Below are positions 7,564 to 15,255 of a stretch of DNA of 27,549 nt, piece after piece. Every line of letters starts with the position of its first letter. Position 1 is the first letter of the stretch. The DNA is from Patescibacteria group bacterium UBA5738. Lineage in GTDB: Bacteria > Patescibacteriota > Minisyncoccia > Minisyncoccales > UBA5738. Made by a program: the position numbers and the translations under genes. The stretch lies in assembly GCA_002419295.1 (NCBI GenBank), contig DIFW01000035.1, forward strand, positions 25,799 to 53,347, read 5' to 3'. A model generated the notes under the pieces. It saw nothing but the letters and a program-made list of their open reading frames with translations. It did not search any database and was not told where the DNA came from.

Positions 7564-7582
7564 TAAGGAATATATCCTTAAT
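7562..7582 (+). promoter_or_regulatory. Inverted repeat over -10/+1, probable operator
   Basis: ATTAAGGA (7562-7569) and TCCTTAAT (7575-7582) form 8-bp arms around ATATA. The site overlaps the end of the -10 box and the expected transcription start, a classic repressor position. It does not match the NrdR box I know. The regulator is unknown. Confidence 0.55.
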
Positions 7583-7588
7583 AAATCA

Positions 7589-7649
7589 CAAAAATCAATC
7601 GCCAAATCGCAAAATAAATTATAATTTGCAATTTGGTTCTTGATTTTTG
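7589..7649 (+). repeat. Long imperfect AT-rich hairpin in the leader of the NrdD-tail gene
   Basis: CAAAAATCAA (7589-7598) pairs with TTGATTTTTG (7640-7649). CCAAAT (7602-7607) pairs with ATTTGG (7631-7636), and GCAAA(A)T pairs with ATTTGC (7624-7629). The whole 61-base segment is one imperfect palindrome ending 15 bases before the chosen ATG. It may be a small repeat element or an RNA structure affecting translation. Confidence 0.6.
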
Positions 7650-7663
7650 GATCCCAAAAATTA

Positions 7664-7936
7664 ATGGAATATCAACAAAAATGCCATGATTGCCAAACTG
7701 CCATTGAATTGGACGGCGATGAAATAAAAAACGGAGTTTTGCTGTCGTATCAAGAAAACGGCAAAGAATATGAAGTTTTCAAATGTCATGCTTGCTACAA
7801 GGCCAATCCGCGCCTCACTGATTATCAGCCATGCGAAGTCTATTCGCGCGTTTGCGGTTATTTGCGGCCGGTGGGGCAATGGAACGCGGGCAAGCAGCAA
7901 GAGTACAGGGAGCGCAAGAAATATAAAGAGTGTTAA
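7664..7936 (+). CDS. Stand-alone anaerobic ribonucleotide reductase C-terminal (glycyl-radical) domain
   Basis: A 90-residue protein matching only the C-terminal end of anaerobic ribonucleoside-triphosphate reductase (NrdD). Two CxxC pairs (CHDC near residue 6, CHAC near residue 43) look like the NrdD zinc site. The segment YSRVCGYLRPVGQWNAGKQQEYRER aligns with the NrdD tail around its glycyl-radical residue (RVCGYLG...NAGKQEEVKRR in E. coli, from memory). The ~600-residue catalytic barrel is absent, and no nrdD or nrdG is in the window. It could work like the GrcA/YfiD spare-part glycyl-radical proteins, or be a zinc-ribbon protein that has lost radical chemistry. I chose the ATG at 7664; an in-frame ATG eight codons upstream lies in the leader hairpin. 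It has a strong promoter with an operator-like palindrome. No SD. Confidence 0.65.
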   Translation: MEYQQKCHDCQTAIELDGDEIKNGVLLSYQENGKEYEVFKCHACYKANPRLTDYQPCEVYSRVCGYLRPVGQWNAGKQQEYRERKKYKEC

Positions 7937-7956
7937 AGAGCGTTAATTCTAAAAAT

Positions 7957-7987
7957 AAAAAATACGCCGCGATCCGGCGTATTTTTT
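7957..7987. terminator. Bidirectional terminator between convergent genes
   Basis: AAAAAATACGCCG and CGGCGTATTTTTT form a perfect 13-bp stem around CGATC. With A and T runs on both sides it can stop transcription of the NrdD-tail gene (+) and of the RND operon (-). Confidence 0.9.
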
Positions 7988-8008
7988 GGTTGAAAACGAA
8001 GAGGGATT

Positions 8009-11000
8009 TTAATTGGACGGATTTTCGTCTTTGACAAAACTGATGAAAAGCGCGGGGACCATAAACAGAGTGAAGAACGAAGATACCGACAACCCGCAAA
8101 TAATGGTGGCGCCCAATGCTTGCCATGTCGTGGACGAAAGCGTGATGGGGATAATCCCGATAATGGTGCAAAATGAAGTGATGAAGATTGCCTCGAAGCG
8201 CGATTTGCACGCGTCAATGATGGCGTCGCGAAAATTGATGCCGTGGGATAGATTGAGGTTCATCTTGTCAATCAGGATGATGGCATTTTTCACCACAATG
8301 CCGAAAAGCGCCAGGATGCCGACAAGACCGGGAAAACTCAAAGGAATATTCAAAAATGCCAATCCAAAAAATACGCCAATCAAAGCCAGCGGCACGGTTA
8401 TCAGGACAATCGCGGTTTTGGCGAAAGAATTGAATTGGATTACCATTGTTGCCACGATTAAAACGAATGCCAGCCCCATGGCTTCAATGATTGAAATCAC
8501 CGATTCGGCGTTGGTTTCGTTGGCGCCGCCATAGGCGATTTCGTACCCGTCGGGAATTTTATATGAAGCGATTTTCTTTTCGAAATCGGCCAAAACCGCT
8601 TCGGAGGTAGTGTAGGCGGTAATGTCAGCGGTTAAAAGCGCGGTCCGTTTTTGATCGACTCGCTGGATATTTTCAACTGACGGATCGAGTGAAATATCGG
8701 CGATATCTTTTAGATATACCGTTTGGCCTGCGGGATTGGCGATTTGCAAATTTTGCACTGCCGCCAGATCGGGAATCAGATCGGGATCAAATTGGGCGAC
8801 AACCGAAATGTCATCACCGTCCCGCAGGATTGTGGTGGTTTCGGTGCCGGAAATTGCGGTGCGCAGAATCGATCCTGCATAGGCCGCGGTTAAACCGTTT
8901 TGTGCCAGTTTTGTTTGGTCAAGCTTGAAGGTATATTGGGGTACGGAATCCTTCAATGATATTTCGGTATTGACGGTCCCGGGAATTGCTTGGAGCATCG
9001 GCTTCAAATCGTTGGCGATTTTTTGCAATTCGGAAATATCCTTGCCGCTGATTTGGGCCTCAAACGCCGATCCGCTGGACGGGCCGCCGCGCAAGGAAAC
9101 AATGGTGACTTTGGCATCGGGAATTCCGGCAAGATCGCGGCGCAATGTTTCTTCAAATTCATATGATTTCACGGAGCGTTTGCTCTTATCGATAAGATTA
9201 ACGATGATGGAACCCTTGTTGGAACTGCCCGAGCCGCTCATTACCGTTGCCGAAAGCGCATTGCCGACAGTGGTGGAAAAATTATCGATTTCTTTATATT
9301 TGAGCAATTTTTCTTCGACTAGCTTAACGGCGGAATCAGTTTGCGACAATTTATATCCGATGGGCGTTTCAATATTGACATAGACAAAGCCGTAATCGTC
9401 TGCCGGGAAAAATTCCGATTTCACAACGCCCAATATTGGCAATACCGCCGCAACGGCAAAAAGCGCGGTTATTCCGGCAAAAAAAATTTTGCGCAATCGG
9501 GAATTGTCAACCAATTTGACAAGATATTTTTCATAAAGCGGCAGAACGGCATTCAAATTTATTATTCCATGGAGCAAGCGTCCGGAAATGCTTTTAGTGC
9601 TTCCGTTTTCTTGTCCGCGCATTTTTTCTTTCACCAAGTCATCGTTTTTGGCTTCCATTTTGGCGAGGACGCCGTTTCTTTCAATCGCAATTTTGCCGCC
9701 TTTTTCATACCAATAAACCAATAATCCGGCGGCGGCAAGAATTATCAATCCGCCCGCGGCGAAAAATATATTTTTCTGAAAAAGCATTATTGCCGCCAAG
9801 CCGACGAGAGCGGCGCAATAAAAGAAAAAGAAATTTTTCGTCAGGCGAACTCGCTCCAGAATCGCGGCCAGCGGATGATTGACCATCAGAGCGATTGCCA
9901 AGCTTGCAATTAAGGTTACTGAAATCGTGATTGGAATTGATTTCAAAAACTGGCCCATAATGCCGCTGGCGAAAAGCAAAGGCAGAAACGCCCAAACCGT
10001 TGTGAGAGTGGTAGTGGTTAGGACAATCTTGAAATCATTTAATACCAAAAGCACCGCTTCTTCGGGAGTGAATTTTCCGGTGCGCATATATTGCTTTGTC
10101 GCCGAAACGACAACGATTGCGTCGTCGACAATCAAGCCCAGCGACAACAAAAGCGAGAACATCGAGAGAAAGTTAAGCGTAATACCGGTCAAGTCCATAA
10201 CGCCGAAAGTGATAAAAAATACCAAAGGAATCGCCAAACCCGCGACAAAAGCTTCTTTCAATCCGATCAGCAAAAAGAGCACGCCCATCACCAAAGAAAG
10301 CGTGATTACAAAATCGCGGGTCAAATGGTTGAAATCTTCTTCGATAAATTTAGCTTCGTTGTGGATGATGCCGTATTCCAAGCCGGGAATATTTTTGGTG
10401 AAGGCATCCAGCGATTTTTTAATTTCATCGGCAGTATTGATAATGTTGCCGCCGGTGCGCTTAATCACGCTCAAAGTGACGGCGTTTTGCGGCTCTTGCC
10501 CCGCGGAAGAAATGCGCGATATTTTTGTTTTTTCGATTGATGTTTCGCGGACGGAAGCGACATCTTTTAAAAATATCAAGTTTCCCGAAACATTGCCTAT
10601 CGGCAAGTTCTGCAATTCTTGAGCATCATAAACCCGGCCGTCAACGCGTACCGGATAAACATAGACGGATCCGTCAAAATTTCCCGAAGGAACGCTAATG
10701 TTGGCGGCTTGAATCGCTCCGTTGGCCTGTGCCAAAGAGATGCCGTAATAATTAAGTTTTTCGGGCGAATAATTGATTTTGATTTCGCGCTGGTTTCCGC
10801 CGGCGATGCCGATTTCGCGCACTCCCGGAATTTTTTCCAATTCGTCTTTAATATCTTTGGCGTAATCGTAAAGCGTAAATTCATCGTAGGGGCCGCTTAC
10901 CGCCAGCGACATGATGGGATAGTCGTCGAGCGAAACTTCATTGACGGCGGGATCGTTCGCGCCATCGGGCAATTCGTTTTTGACATTGCTTACCGCGTCG

Positions 11001-11392
11001 CGAACTTTGCGAATTGAATCATCTATATTTTGATCGGCGTTAAATTGGACAACGACGCTGGAGATTGAGTTGGCCGACGAAGAAGTAACGGTGTCAATTC
11101 CGGAAATTCCGGAAATCTTGGTTTCAATTTTTTTGGTGATCAATTCTTCGACATCGGACGGAGCCGCGCCGGGAAAAACCGTGCTTACCACGGCGATCGG
11201 AATTTTTACTTCCGGATCCGATTCGCGGGGAAGTTTGAAAAACGAATACAATCCCCAAACTGAAATCAGTGCGATCATCAAAATAATGACGCGAAAACGA
11301 TAAACGAAAAACGAAAGCCACATTTTTTTCAAAGACGGGTCAAATTTCAATCGGTTGAGATAGAGCTGGTCAAACGAAAATTTATGTTCCAT
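8009..11392 (-). CDS. RND family efflux transporter permease (AcrB/HAE1-like)
   Basis: Proton-driven exporter of drugs or other hydrophobic compounds in the inner membrane; partner of the adjacent membrane fusion protein. At 1127 residues it is longer than AcrB (1049). Visible are TM1 (~34-52), two large periplasmic porter loops, the TM2-TM6 block (~360-505), the proton-relay pair Asp423-Asp424 in SLGLIVDDAIVVV, and the TM10 Lys in VKNAIILIDKMN. Between TM6 and TM7, where AcrB has only an amphipathic helix, there are about 130 residues. They hold a hydrophobic hairpin (~520-561) and a charged loop (EAKNDDLVKEKMRGQE), so the protein may have 14 rather than 12 membrane helices. It is the last gene of a TetR-MFP-RND operon, 32 bases after the MFP gene, and ends at a bidirectional terminator. 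Confidence 0.93.
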   Translation of the reverse strand: MEHKFSFDQLYLNRLKFDPSLKKMWLSFFVYRFRVIILMIALISVWGLYSFFKLPRESDPEVKIPIAVVSTVFPGAAPSDVEELITKKIETKISGISGIDTVTSSSANSISSVVVQFNADQNIDDSIRKVRDAVSNVKNELPDGANDPAVNEVSLDDYPIMSLAVSGPYDEFTLYDYAKDIKDELEKIPGVREIGIAGGNQREIKINYSPEKLNYYGISLAQANGAIQAANISVPSGNFDGSVYVYPVRVDGRVYDAQELQNLPIGNVSGNLIFLKDVASVRETSIEKTKISRISSAGQEPQNAVTLSVIKRTGGNIINTADEIKKSLDAFTKNIPGLEYGIIHNEAKFIEEDFNHLTRDFVITLSLVMGVLFLLIGLKEAFVAGLAIPLVFFITFGVMDLTGITLNFLSMFSLLLSLGLIVDDAIVVVSATKQYMRTGKFTPEEAVLLVLNDFKIVLTTTTLTTVWAFLPLLFASGIMGQFLKSIPITISVTLIASLAIALMVNHPLAAILERVRLTKNFFFFYCAALVGLAAIMLFQKNIFFAAGGLIILAAAGLLVYWYEKGGKIAIERNGVLAKMEAKNDDLVKEKMRGQENGSTKSISGRLLHGIINLNAVLPLYEKYLVKLVDNSRLRKIFFAGITALFAVAAVLPILGVVKSEFFPADDYGFVYVNIETPIGYKLSQTDSAVKLVEEKLLKYKEIDNFSTTVGNALSATVMSGSGSSNKGSIIVNLIDKSKRSVKSYEFEETLRRDLAGIPDAKVTIVSLRGGPSSGSAFEAQISGKDISELQKIANDLKPMLQAIPGTVNTEISLKDSVPQYTFKLDQTKLAQNGLTAAYAGSILRTAISGTETTTILRDGDDISVVAQFDPDLIPDLAAVQNLQIANPAGQTVYLKDIADISLDPSVENIQRVDQKRTALLTADITAYTTSEAVLADFEKKIASYKIPDGYEIAYGGANETNAESVISIIEAMGLAFVLIVATMVIQFNSFAKTAIVLITVPLALIGVFFGLAFLNIPLSFPGLVGILALFGIVVKNAIILIDKMNLNLSHGINFRDAIIDACKSRFEAIFITSFCTIIGIIPITLSSTTWQALGATIICGLSVSSFFTLFMVPALFISFVKDENPSN

Positions 11393-11424
11393 ATTGTAAA
11401 ATTAAATGCGGAGAAGCGGGCAAT

Positions 11425-13023
11425 TTATTGGACTTGGACTTTATCGCCCGGCTTTAGTCCTCTCGCCGAGGAAATGATTTTCATATCGTCCGACAATTCG
11501 CCGGTTGCGTAAATCCTTTCTCCGACGATTTCTCCGATTGTTACCGGAATTTCTTTGATCGTGGAACTTTCGTCAATCGCGAACACGCAATTTTTATCTT
11601 TGGAAAATTGTACCGACTCAATCGGAAGCAGATAGGCGCCGCCGCCGAGATTTGATGAGGAAATTTTAACGCTCACCGTTTGTCCAACCATAATGGGCGA
11701 ATCTCCGTTTTCCGCGATCAAAATGTTTATTTCGGCTCTTTTTGTTTGCGTGTTTATCGCCGGAGAAACGGTTTGCACGACGCCGCGCGCGCCGCCTTCA
11801 ATGAGCGCCGAATCACCCTGCGAAATGAAAGGCAGGTCGTTTTCGGAAGCATATGCTTGGATTTGCAATGCCTCGGGATTTGTCACGCTGGCGACCAGTT
11901 GGCCGGCCCCAACGAATTCGCCGACATTGCCGGAGATATAAGAAATTTTTCCGGCAATCGGCGAAAGAATTGAAGTCTTGGCCAGGGTGGCTTTTACCGC
12001 GTCGGTTGAAGCTTGCGCTTGATCAACGGCGGCTTGGCCTTGGCTTATCTGTTCGCTCGACGATCCGGCGAGCTTGAGATCAAGCGTTTTGGCGGCGGCG
12101 CGCCATGAAGCTTTTGATCCTTGCAAAGAATTCAAAGAACCGCTGATTGCCGCGCGCGCCGCGGAAAATTCAGTTTTATAGCCGTCCAAAATTTGCTTAT
12201 GGGAGGTGTTGTCAACGGCCAGATTATTGACGATTGGCGCCATCATATTCATAAAGTCAATTTCTTGTTGCAGATTTTTTTCCGAGACCGCCAGCGCGTT
12301 TTCAATGTCGGTGTTGCCCGACGACGCATCAACGCCGGCCAGCAAATTTTTCCAGCCCTCAAACATCGATTCAAGATTATATTTTTGGCTTGCGACATCG
12401 CGCGCCAAATCAACATCCGACGGATAAACGCTTATTTGATTGCCGCCAACATCGAAAATGATTGAAAATTGCGCGTTTTTACCGCGCGGGCTGACAAAAA
12501 ATTTATCAATGTGATTATGAATCGCGTCGTCGGATTTGGCGTAGGCGTCTTTAATTGAGCTGACTAAAGCGTTTTTTGCTTCGCTTGCCGCGGTTTGAGA
12601 AATGGCCAGATCTTCGGCGCGGCTTCCTCTTTTGAGCTCGTCTAGGCGCGATTGGGCGGCGGTTAGGCCCGCTTGGGTTTGCGCCAGCTGGGCTTTGATG
12701 TCATCATTTTGCAACTGCACCAATATTTGGCCGGCGGCCACGCTATCGCCTAATTTAGCGCCGATAAATTCGATCGGCGCTGAGAATTGGGCGCGCAAAT
12801 CAACTTGATCCAGAGATTTTACGGTCGCGCCGGATATATCAATTGTTTTTTCTTGCCGGTAATCGCCGATGGAAATTAACGAAACAACAGGAACTTCTTG
12901 GCTCAATTGTTCTTGCGGTTCGTTTTTTGTCCGGTCAAAGATTGCCATGGAAACCAAAATCATTGCGACAATGATGAATGCCGTTGCGGCTTTGCGCGTT
13001 TTTATGAAAGAAAAAATATTCAT
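11425..13023 (-). CDS. Efflux RND transporter periplasmic adaptor (HlyD/MFP family)
   Basis: Membrane fusion protein that docks on the RND permease and forms the external channel segment. The 532-residue protein has an N-terminal membrane anchor (~12-31). A first half-lipoyl segment (VDLRAQFSAPIEFIGAKLGDSVAAGQILVQLQNDD) leads into a long helical hairpin (~105-345). The second half-lipoyl segment (ILSPIAGKISYISGNVGEFVGAGQLVASV) and beta-barrel/membrane-proximal domains complete it. The hairpin carries an unusually large insertion (SPRGKNAQFSIIFDVGGNQISVYP region) not seen in AcrA-type proteins (about 370-400 residues). The start codon overlaps the TetR stop (ATGA), so the two are coupled. No lipobox cysteine is seen at the N-terminus, so it is anchored by a helix. 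Confidence 0.92.
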   Translation of the reverse strand: MNIFSFIKTRKAATAFIIVAMILVSMAIFDRTKNEPQEQLSQEVPVVSLISIGDYRQEKTIDISGATVKSLDQVDLRAQFSAPIEFIGAKLGDSVAAGQILVQLQNDDIKAQLAQTQAGLTAAQSRLDELKRGSRAEDLAISQTAASEAKNALVSSIKDAYAKSDDAIHNHIDKFFVSPRGKNAQFSIIFDVGGNQISVYPSDVDLARDVASQKYNLESMFEGWKNLLAGVDASSGNTDIENALAVSEKNLQQEIDFMNMMAPIVNNLAVDNTSHKQILDGYKTEFSAARAAISGSLNSLQGSKASWRAAAKTLDLKLAGSSSEQISQGQAAVDQAQASTDAVKATLAKTSILSPIAGKISYISGNVGEFVGAGQLVASVTNPEALQIQAYASENDLPFISQGDSALIEGGARGVVQTVSPAINTQTKRAEINILIAENGDSPIMVGQTVSVKISSSNLGGGAYLLPIESVQFSKDKNCVFAIDESSTIKEIPVTIGEIVGERIYATGELSDDMKIISSARGLKPGDKVQVQ

Positions 13024-13574
13024 ATTTTTTGATTTTTACCGAATAGTGAAGCCAAGTAGCGGCTGTATTCTTTTTGCGGTGCGATTTTAATGCCATGTTT
13101 GCGTTGCAGTACATAGGCATGGGTCGAGCTTACCAGCACTTCGGCGGCTAACTTGCTTTCGGCAACGCCGTGGCAAGCGAGAGTCTGGCGCAAAACTTTT
13201 TTAACTTCGGCCAAAGTCGGCAATATCTTTTCGAATATTATCGGCTGGATATTGGCCATTTTGACATCAACCGGGCGGATTACGATGCCGTTTTTCAAAC
13301 AAATCGATATGACGCGGTCAATCATATCGGCCAGCGGCGCACTTTGTTTTTCGCAAATTTTTAATTCCGCGGCAAGATAATTTTTAATTTCGGCGGCAAC
13401 CTCTTCAATAATATCGGCGAATATCCGCTCTTTGCTTTCAAAAAAATAATAAAGCGATGCCTTGGTGATGCCGACATCGCGGGCGATATCGTCCATTGAA
13501 GTGGGCGAGTAGCCGTTCAGAGCGAACAATTTCTTGGCGGCCGAAATTATTTCTTTTTTACGGTCATTTTTCAT
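13020..13574 (-). CDS. TetR/AcrR family transcriptional repressor of the efflux operon
   Basis: A 184-residue repressor. The N-terminal DNA-binding domain is typical of TetR: RKKEIISAAKKLFALNGYSPTSMDDIARDVGITKASLYYFFESKERIFADII (~5-56), with the helix-turn-helix at ~27-47. The C-terminal helical domain would bind the inducing ligand; its ligand cannot be inferred. It is the first gene of the TetR-MFP-RND operon and overlaps the MFP start by four bases, so repressor and pump are made from one mRNA. A palindrome in its own promoter (13593-13610) implies autoregulation of the whole operon. The ATG is only about three bases downstream of the expected transcription start, and no SD is present, pointing to leaderless translation. 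Confidence 0.93.
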   Translation of the reverse strand: MKNDRKKEIISAAKKLFALNGYSPTSMDDIARDVGITKASLYYFFESKERIFADIIEEVAAEIKNYLAAELKICEKQSAPLADMIDRVISICLKNGIVIRPVDVKMANIQPIIFEKILPTLAEVKKVLRQTLACHGVAESKLAAEVLVSSTHAYVLQRKHGIKIAPQKEYSRYLASLFGKNQKI

Positions 13575-13583
13575 TTTATTCTA

Positions 13584-13612
13584 ATATTATCCGCCTACCG
13601 TTCGGTAGGCAA
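13584..13612 (-). promoter_or_regulatory. Promoter of the TetR-MFP-RND operon
   Basis: On the minus strand TTGCCT (13607-13612) and TAATAT (13584-13589) are separated by exactly 17 bases. The start would fall near 13577, three bases before the TetR ATG. Confidence 0.7.
13593..13610. promoter_or_regulatory. TetR operator palindrome
   Basis: GCCTACCGTTCGGTAGGC has two 8-bp arms (GCCTACCG/CGGTAGGC) around TT. It covers most of the spacer between the -35 and -10 boxes of the TetR operon, the standard site for an autorepressor. It is also 42 bases upstream of the patatin gene's -10 element on the other strand, so divergent control is possible. Confidence 0.8.
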
Positions 13613-13651
13613 CATTATTCATATACATTTTTAGATTTAAAAAGTCAAATG

Positions 13652-13660
13652 TGGTAAAAT
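13652..13660 (+). promoter_or_regulatory. Extended -10 promoter of the patatin gene
   Basis: TGGTAAAAT lies 41 bases before the patatin ATG at 13701. No clear -35 box. The TetR operator is just upstream. Confidence 0.45.
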
Positions 13661-13700
13661 ATTGAATTGGTTGGCGTATTATTTTTTAATTTTTTTAACT

Positions 13701-14495
13701 ATGAAAATCGGATTGGCGTTAAGCGGCGGCGGAGCGTTGGGGGCGGCGCATATCGGCGCCATTGAAGAAATGGAGAAAGCCGGAATAAAGATCGATTGTG
13801 TTTGCGGCACTTCCGCGGGCGCGATCATCGGATTGGCGTACGCGGCCGGCGGAATGGAAACATTGCGCCGGTTTTACGGAGAAGCATTGGCGGATTTTGC
13901 CAAAAAAGGTCCTTTGTCTTTGGCCAAAGGGCCGCAAGGGGTTCTTGAATATATTGAATCAGCTTTGGAAAAAATATGCGCGGGTAAAGATTTTTCCGAT
14001 TTAAAAATTCCTTTTTCATGTTGCGCCACGGACTTGGCGACCGGCAAGATAAAAATTTTTAAATCGGGAGATCCCATTGCCGCGGTGGCGGCATCGTCGG
14101 CCTATCCGGGGGTATTCGCGGCGCAAAAAATGAACGGCAAATTTTATATTGACGGCGGGGCGGCGCGCAATTTACCGGCCGAAGAAGTTCGCGCCGCGGG
14201 CGCTGATTTTGTTATCGGTTCGTCGATTTATTCAATTGATGTTTTGGACGACAAGAAGGTTGGGCGGATGAACCGCGTTGAAATCGCCGCGCGGGCGCTG
14301 AACATTCTTGAAAAAGAATTAAGCCGGTTTGGCGAAAAACATTGCGATTTTTGTTTTCGTCCGGCCACGCGGCAATATTATTGGTTTGATTTTTTCAAAA
14401 TGGAAGAAATCATGGAACAGGGCCGCAAAGATGCCGCCGTGCAAATTAAAGATCTCTTGCTGAAATTTAAAAATTGCGGCGGGGCCGTTATTTAA
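13701..14495 (+). CDS. Patatin-like phospholipase (RssA-like)
   Basis: A serine lipase or esterase of the patatin family, expected to cleave acyl chains from lipids; 264 residues, compact like RssA/YlbK-type proteins. The oxyanion-hole motif LSGGGALGAAHIG (~7-19), the nucleophile motif GTSAG (36-40, Ser38) and the catalytic dyad partner in IDGGAARNLP (Asp151) are all present. An upstream in-frame ATG would add a hydrophobic stretch (WLAYYFLIFL). I prefer the ATG at 13701 because the family begins directly with MKIGLALSGGG, and because the TGGTAAAAT promoter would place transcription start at about the upstream ATG. The stop overlaps the next gene's start (TAATG), so the two are coupled. Confidence 0.9.
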   Translation: MKIGLALSGGGALGAAHIGAIEEMEKAGIKIDCVCGTSAGAIIGLAYAAGGMETLRRFYGEALADFAKKGPLSLAKGPQGVLEYIESALEKICAGKDFSDLKIPFSCCATDLATGKIKIFKSGDPIAAVAASSAYPGVFAAQKMNGKFYIDGGAARNLPAEEVRAAGADFVIGSSIYSIDVLDDKKVGRMNRVEIAARALNILEKELSRFGEKHCDFCFRPATRQYYWFDFFKMEEIMEQGRKDAAVQIKDLLLKFKNCGGAVI

Positions 14496-15226
14496 TGATT
14501 AAAAAAATACAAAAGGAATTGCGGGCGGAAGCGAGCAAGGAAAAGGCTCGGGAGTTGCAGAGGTTTTTTAAGACCGGGCCGGGAGAATATGCCGCGGGCG
14601 ACAAGTTTTTGGGCGCGATGGTGCCGCAAATACGGGCGGCGATTAAAAAATGTTGGGAAGAAATTACGCCCGACGAAGCGCGAAAACTGCTGGAAAGCGA
14701 ATTTCATGAGGAGCGTATGGCCGCGCTTTTGATTTTGGTGAAGAAATTTCAAAAAGGGGACGATAAAACAAAACGAAAAATTTTCGATCTGTATTTGAAA
14801 AATACGAAATATGTCAATAATTGGGATTTGGTGGATTTGACCGCGCCGCAAATCGTCGGCGGATATTTGGAGGGTAAAGACAAAAGCATTCTTTTCAAGT
14901 TGGCGAGGTCAAAAAGCTTGTGGGAGCGGCGGATCGCGATGCTGGCGACATTTTTCTTTATAAAAAATGGCGATTGCCGCGCCGCGTTGGAAATTGCCGA
15001 GCTTCTGCTTGGCGATAAAGAAGATTTGATCCATAAAGCGGTTGGTTGGGCGTTGCGGGAAATCGGCAAGCGTTGCGGGCGGGAAATCGAAGAAGATTTT
15101 TTGAACAAGCATTACAAGACGATGCCGCGCATGATGTTGCGTTACGCGATCGAGAAATTCAGCGGCGAAAGAAGGGAACATTATATGAAGCGGGCTTCTT
15201 TAAAACATCCATCAATGGTAAAATGA
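14495..15226 (+). CDS. DNA alkylation repair protein (AlkD-like glycosylase)
   Basis: A HEAT-like-repeat DNA glycosylase of the AlkC/AlkD family that removes positively charged alkylated bases. Its 243 residues are all helical. The key residues of AlkD are in place: YVNNWDLVDL holds Trp110 and Asp114 (Trp109/Asp113 in Bacillus cereus AlkD), and LWERRIAML carries the conserved Arg. HKAVGWALREIGKR carries the second conserved Trp. The ATG at 14495 overlaps the patatin stop by one base; an in-frame ATG seven codons upstream lies within the patatin gene and is less likely. It may be cotranscribed with patatin, though no functional link is evident. Confidence 0.9.
   Translation: MIKKIQKELRAEASKEKARELQRFFKTGPGEYAAGDKFLGAMVPQIRAAIKKCWEEITPDEARKLLESEFHEERMAALLILVKKFQKGDDKTKRKIFDLYLKNTKYVNNWDLVDLTAPQIVGGYLEGKDKSILFKLARSKSLWERRIAMLATFFFIKNGDCRAALEIAELLLGDKEDLIHKAVGWALREIGKRCGREIEEDFLNKHYKTMPRMMLRYAIEKFSGERREHYMKRASLKHPSMVK
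15216..15224 (+). promoter_or_regulatory. Extended -10 promoter of the bactofilin-like gene
   Basis: TGGTAAAAT overlaps the last codons of the alkD-like gene, 31 bases before the ATG at 15256. It repeats exactly the element before the patatin gene. No -35 box. Confidence 0.4.
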
Positions 15227-15255
15227 TTGAAATAATAACCGGTAAATAACCACAT

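Noticed and set aside
7414..7605. A 63-codon minus-strand frame upstream of the acyl-CoA synthetase.
   Set aside because: It needs a TTG start within the AT-rich hairpin, crosses the terminator-like hairpin at 7478-7494, and its translation has no domain-like character.
13662..13700. N-terminal extension of the patatin with a hydrophobic stretch.
   Set aside because: The family starts at MKIGLALSGGG, and the extension begins at about the expected transcription start. A membrane-anchored form cannot be fully excluded.
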